A DNA stretch of 48,393 nt, from contig JAUVZF010000025.1 of assembly GCA_030602705.1 (NCBI GenBank), forward strand, positions 1-48,393, written 5' to 3'. This document shows, piece by piece, positions 9,223 to 18,034 of the stretch. The stretch comes from Planctomycetota bacterium. GTDB lineage: Bacteria > Planctomycetota > Phycisphaerae > FEN-1346. Each line of letters opens with the position of its first letter. Positions within the stretch are counted from its first letter, which is position 1. The notes below the pieces were generated by a model. It made no database searches and was not told the origin of the DNA. It worked only from the letters and a program-made list of their open reading frames with translations. A program made the translations under genes and the position numbers.

Positions 9223-9408
9223 ACGCTGCTTCCGCGAGCCTTCCAGGGGGCTCCGGCACGCGAAATAAGTCAAGGCGCACCGACCGCAACGCCGATTTAA
9301 TGGCAAGCGCGAGTGCCGCGCCGGCAGAGGGGTATTTGTTTCCGAAGGTACACCGCTTGACCCGTTTTCGGGCGGACTGGGATGGCAAAGGGTAGTCGGG
9401 TCTCTATC

Positions 9409-9437
9409 TTGACACCCAAAGCAATGCGGCATAGAAT
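9409..9437 (+). promoter_or_regulatory. sigma70-type promoter of the exopolysaccharide/exosortase locus
   Basis: A perfect TTGACA (9409-9414), a 17-base spacer and TAGAAT (9432-9437): the best promoter match in the window. Transcription would start near 9444, about 180 bases upstream of the first gene of the locus. Confidence 0.75.
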
Positions 9438-9623
9438 AACCAGTGTGTGCAAGTGGCGGACAGGCGAGGCGGTCGTGATGCGGCCGTGCGCCTGTTAGTC
9501 GCGCGGGCACGGACTTCTGGCCAACTTCGACGCAACGGCGCCCGGTGGGCTCCGAGAACGGGTTGGCGGGTTACCATGATAACGAGAGGCGTCAGAACGA
9601 CCTCAGGGCAAAGGAGCCGAGAC
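9438..9623 (+). promoter_or_regulatory. long 5' leader of the exopolysaccharide locus
   Basis: About 180 bases lie between the predicted transcript start and the TTG start codon. They contain a stem ACAGGCG (9460-9466) / CGCCTGT (9489-9495) with further internal pairing (GCGGTCG...CGGCCGT). No known riboswitch motif was recognised. An in-frame ATG at 9576 falls inside this leader. Confidence 0.4.
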
Positions 9624-11387
9624 TTGGGTATTGGCCAACGCACGGGATTTCGGATCCTGACCGCCCTTGCCGCTGCGGGGCTGCTCCTGTCCGGCTGCGG
9701 CCAGAGCGAATTGGGCCGCTACACCGGCTATCGGGCGAATAGGTGGGTCGTCAACGACCCCAAGCGGATCCGGAATCAGATCGTCAAGTCGGAGAACTAT
9801 TGGATTCAGAAGGAGGTCGAGCCCGAGGAGCAGTTCCCCGGCCCGACGCCCGACGACCTGAGATCTCCCGAAAAGGACTACATTCTCGGCCCCGGCGACC
9901 TGATTGACATCACGGTCTTCGAACTGATGGTCCCCGGTGCGCCGTACGTGACCCGGCAGCGGATCAGCCAGAGCGGCCAGATCACATTCCCGTACCTTGG
10001 GACGGTGAAGTCCGCGGGCCTGACGACGCGCGGCCTGGAAGAGAAACTGGCCGACATCCTCGAGCCGGATTACCTGATAGACCCACAGGTCACGGTTTTC
10101 GTGTCGGAGTACCGGAACCTGAGCGTCTCGCTCCTGAACGGCGTGATGCGGGCCGGCCTCTACCCGATGAGCAAGCAGGAGATGACGCTGCTGGAACTGT
10201 TGGCGATGGCCGGCGGGGTTCTCCAGTTGGTCGAGGACTATGGGTACATCATCCGCGAGTACTCGCCGGAAGAGGCCGACCTGTTGATGCTCGAGGGCGA
10301 CGTGGCCCCGGCCGAGGGCGGGGAAAAAGCCGGTCCCGAGGAAGCGGCTGAGAAGGCAGTTCCCGAAGCCGGTGCGAAACCCGCCGATGAAAAGGCGCCC
10401 GCCGATGAAAAGGCGCCCGCCGACGAGAAGGCGCCGCCCGCCTCGGTAGCCCCGACTCCCGCCGCCAGCGATCCGGCTTCGGCGCCGCTGCCGAAGACGC
10501 CGCAGGAGTCCGCCACCAGGGACGTCCGCAGACTTCTCGAGAAGATGGCCGAAGGCGAGATGCCCGAGGTGAAGAAGATCGAAGCGGCCGAGACGGCTGT
10601 GGCGGCCACCACCAAGCCCGAACCCGCCGACGCGAAGCCGCCGGCCGCCGACGAAGAAAAACTCGGACGCTGGATATGGTCCGACGGCAAGTGGATCCAG
10701 GTCAAAACCAAGAAGCCCGCTGCCGCCGCCAAGCCCGCCCAACCTCCAAAGCCTGCCGGCAAACCCGTCGAGCCGGTCCGGGTCGCCAAGGATCCCGATA
10801 AGCCCAAGGAGCCGATCGCCGACGATGCGCGGCTGGCGCTGGAGCGGAAGTTGCGGCGGCTGGGCGTGGTGCAGGGCAGCGGTCAACTGAAACGGGTTAT
10901 CCGGTTCGACGTGCGGGCGCTGCAGGCCGGCGACCCGACGCAGAATATCATGCTGCGCGACGGCGACATCATTACGATTCCGTCCCCGCCAATGGGCGAC
11001 TTCTACATGGCGGGCGAGGTGGCCAGGCCCGGCGTCTACAGCCTGACCGGCCGCAAGATCACCCTCCTGCAAGCGGTGGCGGCCTCCGGCGGACTGACGG
11101 CCGTGGCCGTCCCGTGGCGGACCGAGTTGGTCCGACGCATCACGGAAACCGAAGAAGAGATCATCTACGTGGACCTTGGGAAGATCTCGCGGGGTGAGGC
11201 GCCTGATTTCTACATCCAGCCGGAGGATCAAATTCGGGTGGGGACGGACCAGGGCGCGATCTACAACGCGGTCTTGCGAAACGCCTTCCGGGCTACCTAT
11301 GGCCTCGGGTTCGTGTATGACATGAACTTCGCCGACTTCTACCCCTGGACCGATCGAGCGCGCGCCATCTTCGACCAAACATTTTAG
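9624..11387 (+). CDS. polysaccharide export lipoprotein (Wza-like, SLBB domain)
   Basis: The 587-residue product resembles the outer-membrane polysaccharide exporter family. A signal peptide with lipobox LLLSGC is at about residues 19-24, then a Poly_export domain beginning YILGPGDLIDITVFEL and an SLBB domain (GVMRAGLYPMSKQEMTLLELLAMAGGV). A second SLBB domain (MAGEVARPGVYSL...LLQAVAASGGL) lies near the C-terminus. Between them sits a roughly 180-residue Ala/Pro/Lys/Glu-rich insertion with near-identical PADEKA repeats, unusual for the family. I chose TTG 9624 because AAAGGAG is 7 bases upstream and the signal peptide then has normal length; ATG 9576 would add 16 residues. First gene of the exosortase locus. 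Confidence 0.85.
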   Translation: MGIGQRTGFRILTALAAAGLLLSGCGQSELGRYTGYRANRWVVNDPKRIRNQIVKSENYWIQKEVEPEEQFPGPTPDDLRSPEKDYILGPGDLIDITVFELMVPGAPYVTRQRISQSGQITFPYLGTVKSAGLTTRGLEEKLADILEPDYLIDPQVTVFVSEYRNLSVSLLNGVMRAGLYPMSKQEMTLLELLAMAGGVLQLVEDYGYIIREYSPEEADLLMLEGDVAPAEGGEKAGPEEAAEKAVPEAGAKPADEKAPADEKAPADEKAPPASVAPTPAASDPASAPLPKTPQESATRDVRRLLEKMAEGEMPEVKKIEAAETAVAATTKPEPADAKPPAADEEKLGRWIWSDGKWIQVKTKKPAAAAKPAQPPKPAGKPVEPVRVAKDPDKPKEPIADDARLALERKLRRLGVVQGSGQLKRVIRFDVRALQAGDPTQNIMLRDGDIITIPSPPMGDFYMAGEVARPGVYSLTGRKITLLQAVAASGGLTAVAVPWRTELVRRITETEEEIIYVDLGKISRGEAPDFYIQPEDQIRVGTDQGAIYNAVLRNAFRATYGLGFVYDMNFADFYPWTDRARAIFDQTF

Positions 11388-11460
11388 TCGGGGCGCCCGG
11401 CCCCGCCGGGCCGGACTCGCGCGATCGCCCAGGTCAAGGTCATCCCGGAAAGGAAGCCGA

Positions 11461-12549
11461 TTGGCTGCGACAGGTATGGCAGGCGGCGTGGTGGCGGCGG
11501 GCGGCGTGGAATCCGCCGGTCCCGATTGGGACTGGAACCGCATCCTGACGCCGCGCGTCGTCTTCCTGATTCTGCCGGTGGCGGCCCTCGTGCTGTGGGC
11601 GTATCCGTACTGGTTCCCGGGCCACCGGTGGGAACTGACCTGGCGAAACTCGAGCGCCTGGGGCCACGGTTACCTGATTCCTCTCATCGCGGTCCTGATC
11701 GCCCACTACCGTCTGAAGGAACGGCTCCCGCGCCGCATCGAGCCGTGCATCTGGGGCCTGGTGCCCATCCTGGCCGGTTTCGTCTTTCGCATCTGGTCGC
11801 GGGTGATGAAGTACGGGTATCCGGGCGAGGCGACGTTTCTGCTCGTCGTAGGCGGGGTCGTGCTGCTTCTGCTGGGCTGGGAGATGCTCAAGGCGTTGTG
11901 GGTACCCGTGCTTTACCTGGGGCTGATGATCCCCTGGAACACGAAGTACTACGAGGGCGTGGCGCTGCCCCTTCAGACGCTTGCCGCAACCGCCGCCGAG
12001 CGGTTCCTCCGCTTGGTCGGGATGAGCGTGGCGCGACGGGGCAACGTGCTGGAACTGCCGAGCGGCGAGATCTCCGTGGCCGAGGCGTGCAGCGGCCTGC
12101 ATCTGCTCTTTGCGTTCGTGGCGCTGGGCGTGATGATGGCATTCATCTACCGCCGGCCGCTGTGGGAGCGCACCGTCATCATGGCCTCGAGCGTGCCGAT
12201 CGCGGTATTCTGCAACATGGTCCGCGTAACGCTGATGGCCATCACGAGCGACCACCTGTTTTTCGAGCGCAAGGCGGTGCTGACGGGCGGCTCGACGTGG
12301 ATGCCGGGCGCCGTCCTCGGGATGTTCAAGGGCGTGACGGCGGCGGAGCAGATCGCGGATTTCCGGCAGACGGTGCTGAATCCCGAGAGTTACCTCCATC
12401 AGAGTTTCGGCTTTGTCATGCTGGTGCTGGCGTTCGTCATCATGTGGGGCGAACTACGGCTCATCGACATGTTTTTCGTTGAGGAAAAGACGGACCAAGA
12501 CGGCGTTTCCGCGCCGACGGACGCGGCCGGCGCGGAACCGGCGCCGTGA
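11461..12549 (+). CDS. xrt: exosortase (transpeptidase-like membrane protein)
   Basis: Exosortases are polytopic inner-membrane cysteine enzymes that recognise C-terminal sorting tails (PEP-CTERM type) and process exported proteins, typically in species making exopolysaccharide. The 362-residue product has about eight membrane segments and all three expected catalytic residues: Cys210 in EACSGL, Arg255 in CNMVRV, and His313 in SYLHQSFGF. A hydrophilic Asp/Glu-rich tail of about 25 residues follows the last helix. The start is TTG 11461, preceded by GGAAAGGAAG. It lies 73 bases after the exporter gene and 24 bases before the EpsI-like gene, so co-transcription is likely. The subfamily cannot be assigned by eye. 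Confidence 0.9.
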   Translation: MAATGMAGGVVAAGGVESAGPDWDWNRILTPRVVFLILPVAALVLWAYPYWFPGHRWELTWRNSSAWGHGYLIPLIAVLIAHYRLKERLPRRIEPCIWGLVPILAGFVFRIWSRVMKYGYPGEATFLLVVGGVVLLLLGWEMLKALWVPVLYLGLMIPWNTKYYEGVALPLQTLAATAAERFLRLVGMSVARRGNVLELPSGEISVAEACSGLHLLFAFVALGVMMAFIYRRPLWERTVIMASSVPIAVFCNMVRVTLMAITSDHLFFERKAVLTGGSTWMPGAVLGMFKGVTAAEQIADFRQTVLNPESYLHQSFGFVMLVLAFVIMWGELRLIDMFFVEEKTDQDGVSAPTDAAGAEPAP

Positions 12550-12573
12550 CAAGCCGTCTAAAACAGGTGCGAG

Positions 12574-13632
12574 ATGGACGCGACGCAGGCAACAACGAGG
12601 CGAGGCCCGGCGCTGGCCGGCGCCGGGGCGCTGGCCGTGGCGCTGGTCCTGGCGCTGGTTGAGGCCCTGGACGGCGGGGCCGGGGCGGCTCTCGCCTGGC
12701 TGGGCGTGGTCGCCGCCGCGACCGGGGCGGCTCTGCTCGTCCTGGCGGCGAGGCGTAGCCCGGCGCGGTGGATCGTGGTGGCGGCGATCGCGCCGATCAC
12801 TTACTTGGTGCTGAGCACGGCACCGACCGCCGTGACACGCGAAGCGCTGCCGGCGGCGCGGCTGCTCGTGTCGCTGGCGGCGGGGGGGGCGTATCTGCTC
12901 GTTGCGCTTCCGCTGGCGTCGCGGGAGCAGTACGGCTTGTGCTGCGGGTGTCTGGGGGTGGCGACGGTGTTCTTCATGATGTGGGAGCCGCCGCCGCCGA
13001 AGCCGGTGCCGATAGCCAAGCCGCTCATCAACCTCAAGGACAGCCTGCTGGCGAGTATGCCCGGCTGGACGGGCCGGCACGAGGCAATGTCCGAGGCCGA
13101 GGAGAAGCAGGTCGGGGCGGACGACTATCTGAACCTGAAGCTGACGTCGCCCGACGGCAAGTACCAGGCCCTGGTTTATGTTACTTACAACGCCAACGCA
13201 ATGTCGAATATCCCTCATGTGCCCTGGGTGTGCATGACGCAGGCCGGGTTCCGTCTGGTGACGATCCGGCAGGACGAGATCCCGCATCCGACGAAGCCGG
13301 GCAGGGAGATCAAACCGAACGTCATGCACTTCGAGCCGGGCAAGGGCATGGTCAGGCAGGAAGCCCTGATGTTCCAGTACTTTAACGTGGGCGGCCAATA
13401 CGAATGGAACCGGCAACTGGCGCGGATCATGGCCACCTCGGGCGCCATCGGGCGCAGGGGCAGTTACCTGTCGCAGACCCAGGTGGCCGTCTGGTTTCCG
13501 CCGGCCGAGGGCAAGGATCCCCTGGCGAAAGGGGGCCGGCCGTACCAGATCGGCCTGCAATTCCTGAAGGCGGTCATCCCGCTCCTGGAGCGTGAGTACT
13601 ACCCGGACCTGGGCGGGACCGAAGGAGGTTGA
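12574..13632 (+). CDS. EpsI-like exosortase-associated protein (DUF3485) with N-terminal membrane segments
   Basis: The 352-residue product has four to five hydrophobic segments in its first 145 residues and then a soluble domain. That domain has EpsI/DUF3485 features: PGWTG, a YLNLKL strand, LVYVTYNANA, and HVPWVCMTQAGF, matching the usual V.Y......H.P..C...G pattern. EpsI proteins accompany exosortases and are thought to act with them in protein sorting or polymer export; the biochemical role is unknown. A short Pro-rich linker (PPPPKPVP) joins the parts. The last coding base is 6 bases before the next gene's ATG, so translation is probably coupled. Confidence 0.75.
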   Translation: MDATQATTRRGPALAGAGALAVALVLALVEALDGGAGAALAWLGVVAAATGAALLVLAARRSPARWIVVAAIAPITYLVLSTAPTAVTREALPAARLLVSLAAGGAYLLVALPLASREQYGLCCGCLGVATVFFMMWEPPPPKPVPIAKPLINLKDSLLASMPGWTGRHEAMSEAEEKQVGADDYLNLKLTSPDGKYQALVYVTYNANAMSNIPHVPWVCMTQAGFRLVTIRQDEIPHPTKPGREIKPNVMHFEPGKGMVRQEALMFQYFNVGGQYEWNRQLARIMATSGAIGRRGSYLSQTQVAVWFPPAEGKDPLAKGGRPYQIGLQFLKAVIPLLEREYYPDLGGTEGG

Positions 13633-13638
13633 TCGCAC

Positions 13639-16600
13639 ATGGCGCGGAGGCTGAACAAGCGATTGCTGCTGATGGTGTTGATCTTCGTCGGCGTGCCGGC
13701 GACGGTCCTCCTGTACCTGGTTTTCAGCGGAGCGCTCTCGACCGGCGACCCGAAGCAACTCCACGAGGAGGCCAAGAAGTTCTTCGAGCAGGAGGAGTAC
13801 GCGCAGGCTTGGATCGCCATACGCAATGCGGCCAATGCCGGCGGCAACCAAGACCCCGAGATCATGTTCTTCCTGGGCCAGGTAGCCATGAAGCAGAACC
13901 CCCCCTCCAGGGGCCAGGCCCTCCAGGCATTCAAGACGGCGGTCACCCTGAAGCCCGACCACGTGGAGGCCCAACGCCGCCTGGCCGAACTGTACCTGAG
14001 CGTCGGCTACTGGAAAGAGGCCAAGGCCGAGATCACACGTCTCAAGGAACTGGACCCGTCCTTCGGCAAGGCGTATCTGTGGGGCGGCGTGGTGGAGTTG
14101 GCGCTGGCAGCGGCTGAACCCATCCAGGCCAGGAAGATCCCATACTACGAGGCCGCAGCCGCCTCTTACCGCGAAGGCATCGAGAAGGCGCCCGGCCTGC
14201 TGGAACTGTATCGCCTCCTGGCTCAGGCTTACACCAGGCTCGAACAGGATGACAAGGTGGAAGAGGTGATTAACCTCGCCGTCGCCAACAACCCGACCAA
14301 CGCCGACGCCTACATCCTGAAGGCCGGCCGACTTATCAGCCGCAACCAGAACGATGAGGCCATGAAGGTCCTGAAACAGGGTCTCGAGAAAGCCGGCGAA
14401 AGCGCACCCCTGTACGTCGCTCTCGGCAGAGTGGCCATGATGGAGAACGACACCGACGCCGCCAAACAGCACTTCATCGGCGCCATCGCCGCCGACCCCA
14501 AGGACGTGACAGGCTACCTCCGCCTCGCCAGCATCCACCGCCTCCAGAAAGATCGCGAGAAGGCCGTCAGCGTCCTCGAACAGGGCCTGACGGAACTGCC
14601 GGACTCCACGGCCCTGATCGCTCAGCAGGCCGACCTGTACCTGGAGATGAATGACCCGGAGAAGGCCGATGAACTCATCGCCCACCTCGAAAAGGAAACC
14701 ACCAGACCCGGTGTGATCGAGTACCTGAAAGGCAAACGTGCGCTGTCCAAGCGGCATCTACGCCAGGCCATCTTCTACCTGGAGCAGGCACGCGAGAAGC
14801 AGCCCGTGCCGCAGAGCCGACTGCTGCTCGGCCGGGCCTACCTGGCGGCCGGCGAATTGGGCGCCGCCCAGAGAGAACTTCAGGACCTGGTCGCCGAGCA
14901 TCCGCAGATGACGTCCGCCTGGCGCGACCTGGCCCAGGTCCAGTGGAGGCTCCGGAACTTCGACAGGGCCGGACGAAGCGCCAGGCACGTCCTGGAAGCG
15001 AATCCGGACGACACCGCCATACGGCTGCTTCTGGCCCAGACGCTGCTGCTCCGAAACCGTCCGGACGACGCGCTCACCGAGATCAGGAAGGCAGCCGAAC
15101 GCGCCAAAGACAACCCCGATCCCTACCTCATGATGGCCGAAATCCACGAGACGCAGAACCAAAACCCCGAGGCCGAAGCCATGTACCGCCGGGCCGTTGC
15201 CGCCGACAAGGCCCTGCCCCGCGTGTACCGGCGGTTCCTGCGGTTCTTCCACAACACGAAGCAGAAGAAGAAGGCGGACGCCCTCATTGCCGAGATCAAG
15301 AAGAAACTGCCCGAGGAGCAGGTTGCCGTCATGGCCGGCACCCCGGCCGAAATCGAAAAGGAACTCCTCCGGCGAGTTGCGGACGATACCGCCACGATGG
15401 GCGACTTCCTTGCGCTGGCTCGCCTCTACCAGTTGACCGGCCGCAACGATGAGGCGAAGGAGGGCTTCGCGAAGGTCCTCGCAAAGGCCGAGACCAGTTC
15501 CCGCGAGTGGCGGCAGGCCTGGCAGCAATTGTTCCTGAACCATCTGGGGGCCGGCCAGTACGATGAGGCGTCCAAACTGATCGGCCAGTTGAAGGAGGCG
15601 GAACCCGACGCGCCCGAACTTCTGGTCGCCGATCCGCTGATCCTGCTCGGCCAGGGCAAACTCGACGAGGCGATCCAACTGCTCCAGACCGTGGTCGCGA
15701 AACACAAAACCCTGTCCCAGGGCCATTTCCTGATGGGCCAGGTGCTGGCCCGGCAAAGGAAGTACGACGAGGCGATGGTATCTCTCGGCAAGGCGTTGGA
15801 GGCCCGTCCGAACTTGATCCCCGCCCGGTTGCTCCTCGGGCGTATCTGCCACATCCGTGGCAATTACTCCGGAGCCAAGACCGAAACCGATGAGGCCCTC
15901 CGATTCAATCCACGACTCGTCCCGGCGCTGGAAATGAGGGCTGCGGCGCAGGCCGGTCTGGGAGACTGGAGCGGTGCACTGAAGACCCGCGAAGAAATCA
16001 CCGAGATCGTGCCCAACAGCGTCAACAACCTCATCGCTCTGGCCACGCTCCACGTTCAGCAGCACGATCCTACGACGGCGGAGGAGATATTCAAACGGGC
16101 CCACGAACTGGCGCCCGATAACGCCCTGCTTGTCCGGGCCTTTGCGAACTTCTACACCAACACCAAGCGCCCGCAGAAGGGCGAGAAAATCATCGATGCC
16201 TACGTTAACCAGCATAAGGACAAGAGCGGCGCCCAGTTGGCCCGTGCCGAGTTCACCGCCAAAGCGGCAGGGCCGGCCGAGGCCGAGAAGTATTACCGAA
16301 AGGCCGCTGAACTGGCACCCGACAACCCGTACCCCCTGGTGCTTCTGGGCGACCAGTACAGCCGGTTGGGCCAGTGGGCCAGGGCCGCCGAGGTCTACCA
16401 GGAAGCCGTCAAGCTGGCCAAGGATGACAATGTCCCGAGGAAACGTCTGGCGGACGTTTATATGCTCCTGGGCAAACTCGACGAGGCCAAGGCCGTCATC
16501 GATGCGGTGCTGAAGGCCAAGCCCAAGGACGTTGCCGCTCTGGTTGTGGCCGGGCGCATTGCCGCACGCCAGGATAAGGCGGATGAGGCCAGGCGGTTCA

Positions 16601-17952
16601 TGGAGCAGGCCATAACACTGAACCCCGACTACGGCGAGGCCAAGGTCCGACTGGCTGAACTCTACGCCGGCCCCGACCCGATGCGGGCCCTCGACCTCCT
16701 GGCGAACGTTGACCCTTCGGACAATTCCTTCGAGAAGGCCATGCTCCTGCGGGCCGACATCAACACCCGCCGCGTCCAGTTGACCGAGGCCATCCTGGAC
16801 TTGAGGCGGCTCCTGGACTTCCGGCCGACCAGCACTTCGGGACGCATGCAACTGGCCGCCAAGTACATGGTCATCAAAGAGCCCGGCCGCGCAGCCGAGT
16901 TGCTCGCGCAACTCTCGAAGGAGCGCCTCGACCGGGATACGATGCTGCTGGCGGCTTTGGGCGATGCCCTCATGCGCGGCAAAAAATACGAGCCTGCCCT
17001 CGCCGCCTACGCGAAGGCACGCTCCATCCAGCCTGAGAATGCCAATGCACTCAGCGGCGAGGTCCGGTGCCTCGTGGCGCTCGGACGTAAGGACGAGGCC
17101 ATGAAACGCGTTCGCCGCGCCATGGACCAGTGGACCAACGAGATCTGGCCCCGCATGGTCCTCGTGACGCTTTACGAGACGACAAACGAACTCGACAAGG
17201 CGCTCGAGGCGCTGCGCACGGGCCTGCTGCGACGCCAGGATTGGGAACGGGGCTACGTGTACCTTGCGAACCTGCTGCGGCGGGCCAAGCAGACGGACGA
17301 GGCCCGTCGGATTCTCTTGACGGGCCTCTCGAAGGTCCCCAGAAGCATCCCCATCCGCGCCAGCCTGGCCGCCCTCGACATCGACGAGCAGGGCGCGCAG
17401 TCTGCGGTCAAGATTCTCAAGCCACTTGCCGATGAGTTCGAGGCGCAGTATAGTCGCATGCCCGACAAACTCAGTAAACTTCGGCCCTACATGACGTCGA
17501 TTCGTATTTACAGCCTCGCGCTCTACAACCTGGGGCAGACGGCGGAGTCCCTGAAGTGGGGCATGATGCTCTGGAAGCTCGACCCGACGGACGTGGCCAA
17601 CGCCAATAACATGGCCTGGATTCTGGCAACCGAGCACAAGGACTTCATTCGGGCCAGAGACATGATTCAGCGCTGCATGCGACTGGTGCCCAACCATCCA
17701 CAGGTGCTCGACACCGCCGGCTGGATCGCATTCCTGGACCACCGGTACGACGAGGCAACGGAAAACCTTATGGCCAGCATCAGGTACGGCGACAACCCCG
17801 AGGCTCGCTATCATATGGGGCGTGTCTACGAGGCGCGCCAGCGACCCGATGAGGCCCGCGCCGAGTATCAGAAGGCCCTCGAACTGGGCCTGAAAGGCAA
17901 GGACAGAACCGAGGCCGAACAGCGCCTGAAGCAGTTGGCTTCGGCGCCGTGA
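13639..17952 (+). CDS. giant TPR protein, membrane-anchored (exosortase-locus type)
   Basis: The 1437-residue product opens with basic residues and a single hydrophobic helix (LLLMVLIFVGVPATVLLYLVF, about residues 9-29), then consists almost wholly of tetratricopeptide repeats recognisable by LG....A....A..L.P. A long TPR protein is a usual companion of exosortases (PrsT-type lipoproteins), but this one lacks a lipobox and looks like an inner-membrane anchored protein with a periplasmic solenoid. GGAGG lies 11 bases before the ATG. It is likely a scaffold linking the sorting and export machinery, which is inferred from context. No C-terminal sorting tail is visible; the protein ends KQLASAP. 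Confidence 0.85.
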   Translation: MARRLNKRLLLMVLIFVGVPATVLLYLVFSGALSTGDPKQLHEEAKKFFEQEEYAQAWIAIRNAANAGGNQDPEIMFFLGQVAMKQNPPSRGQALQAFKTAVTLKPDHVEAQRRLAELYLSVGYWKEAKAEITRLKELDPSFGKAYLWGGVVELALAAAEPIQARKIPYYEAAAASYREGIEKAPGLLELYRLLAQAYTRLEQDDKVEEVINLAVANNPTNADAYILKAGRLISRNQNDEAMKVLKQGLEKAGESAPLYVALGRVAMMENDTDAAKQHFIGAIAADPKDVTGYLRLASIHRLQKDREKAVSVLEQGLTELPDSTALIAQQADLYLEMNDPEKADELIAHLEKETTRPGVIEYLKGKRALSKRHLRQAIFYLEQAREKQPVPQSRLLLGRAYLAAGELGAAQRELQDLVAEHPQMTSAWRDLAQVQWRLRNFDRAGRSARHVLEANPDDTAIRLLLAQTLLLRNRPDDALTEIRKAAERAKDNPDPYLMMAEIHETQNQNPEAEAMYRRAVAADKALPRVYRRFLRFFHNTKQKKKADALIAEIKKKLPEEQVAVMAGTPAEIEKELLRRVADDTATMGDFLALARLYQLTGRNDEAKEGFAKVLAKAETSSREWRQAWQQLFLNHLGAGQYDEASKLIGQLKEAEPDAPELLVADPLILLGQGKLDEAIQLLQTVVAKHKTLSQGHFLMGQVLARQRKYDEAMVSLGKALEARPNLIPARLLLGRICHIRGNYSGAKTETDEALRFNPRLVPALEMRAAAQAGLGDWSGALKTREEITEIVPNSVNNLIALATLHVQQHDPTTAEEIFKRAHELAPDNALLVRAFANFYTNTKRPQKGEKIIDAYVNQHKDKSGAQLARAEFTAKAAGPAEAEKYYRKAAELAPDNPYPLVLLGDQYSRLGQWARAAEVYQEAVKLAKDDNVPRKRLADVYMLLGKLDEAKAVIDAVLKAKPKDVAALVVAGRIAARQDKADEARRFMEQAITLNPDYGEAKVRLAELYAGPDPMRALDLLANVDPSDNSFEKAMLLRADINTRRVQLTEAILDLRRLLDFRPTSTSGRMQLAAKYMVIKEPGRAAELLAQLSKERLDRDTMLLAALGDALMRGKKYEPALAAYAKARSIQPENANALSGEVRCLVALGRKDEAMKRVRRAMDQWTNEIWPRMVLVTLYETTNELDKALEALRTGLLRRQDWERGYVYLANLLRRAKQTDEARRILLTGLSKVPRSIPIRASLAALDIDEQGAQSAVKILKPLADEFEAQYSRMPDKLSKLRPYMTSIRIYSLALYNLGQTAESLKWGMMLWKLDPTDVANANNMAWILATEHKDFIRARDMIQRCMRLVPNHPQVLDTAGWIAFLDHRYDEATENLMASIRYGDNPEARYHMGRVYEARQRPDEARAEYQKALELGLKGKDRTEAEQRLKQLASAP

Positions 17953-17976
17953 CACGCGCCGGCGAACCGAGAAGGC

Positions 17977-18006
17977 TTGAACGCCTGCGCTTCAGGCCGC
18001 TACAAT
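17977..18006 (+). promoter_or_regulatory. putative internal promoter before the Wzc-like gene
   Basis: TTGAAC, an 18-base spacer and TACAAT, followed about 29 bases later by the gene's start. It could allow separate expression of the last two genes of the locus. Confidence 0.45.
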
Positions 18007-18034
18007 AGTTCCAGAGACAAAAAGGATGACCCAA

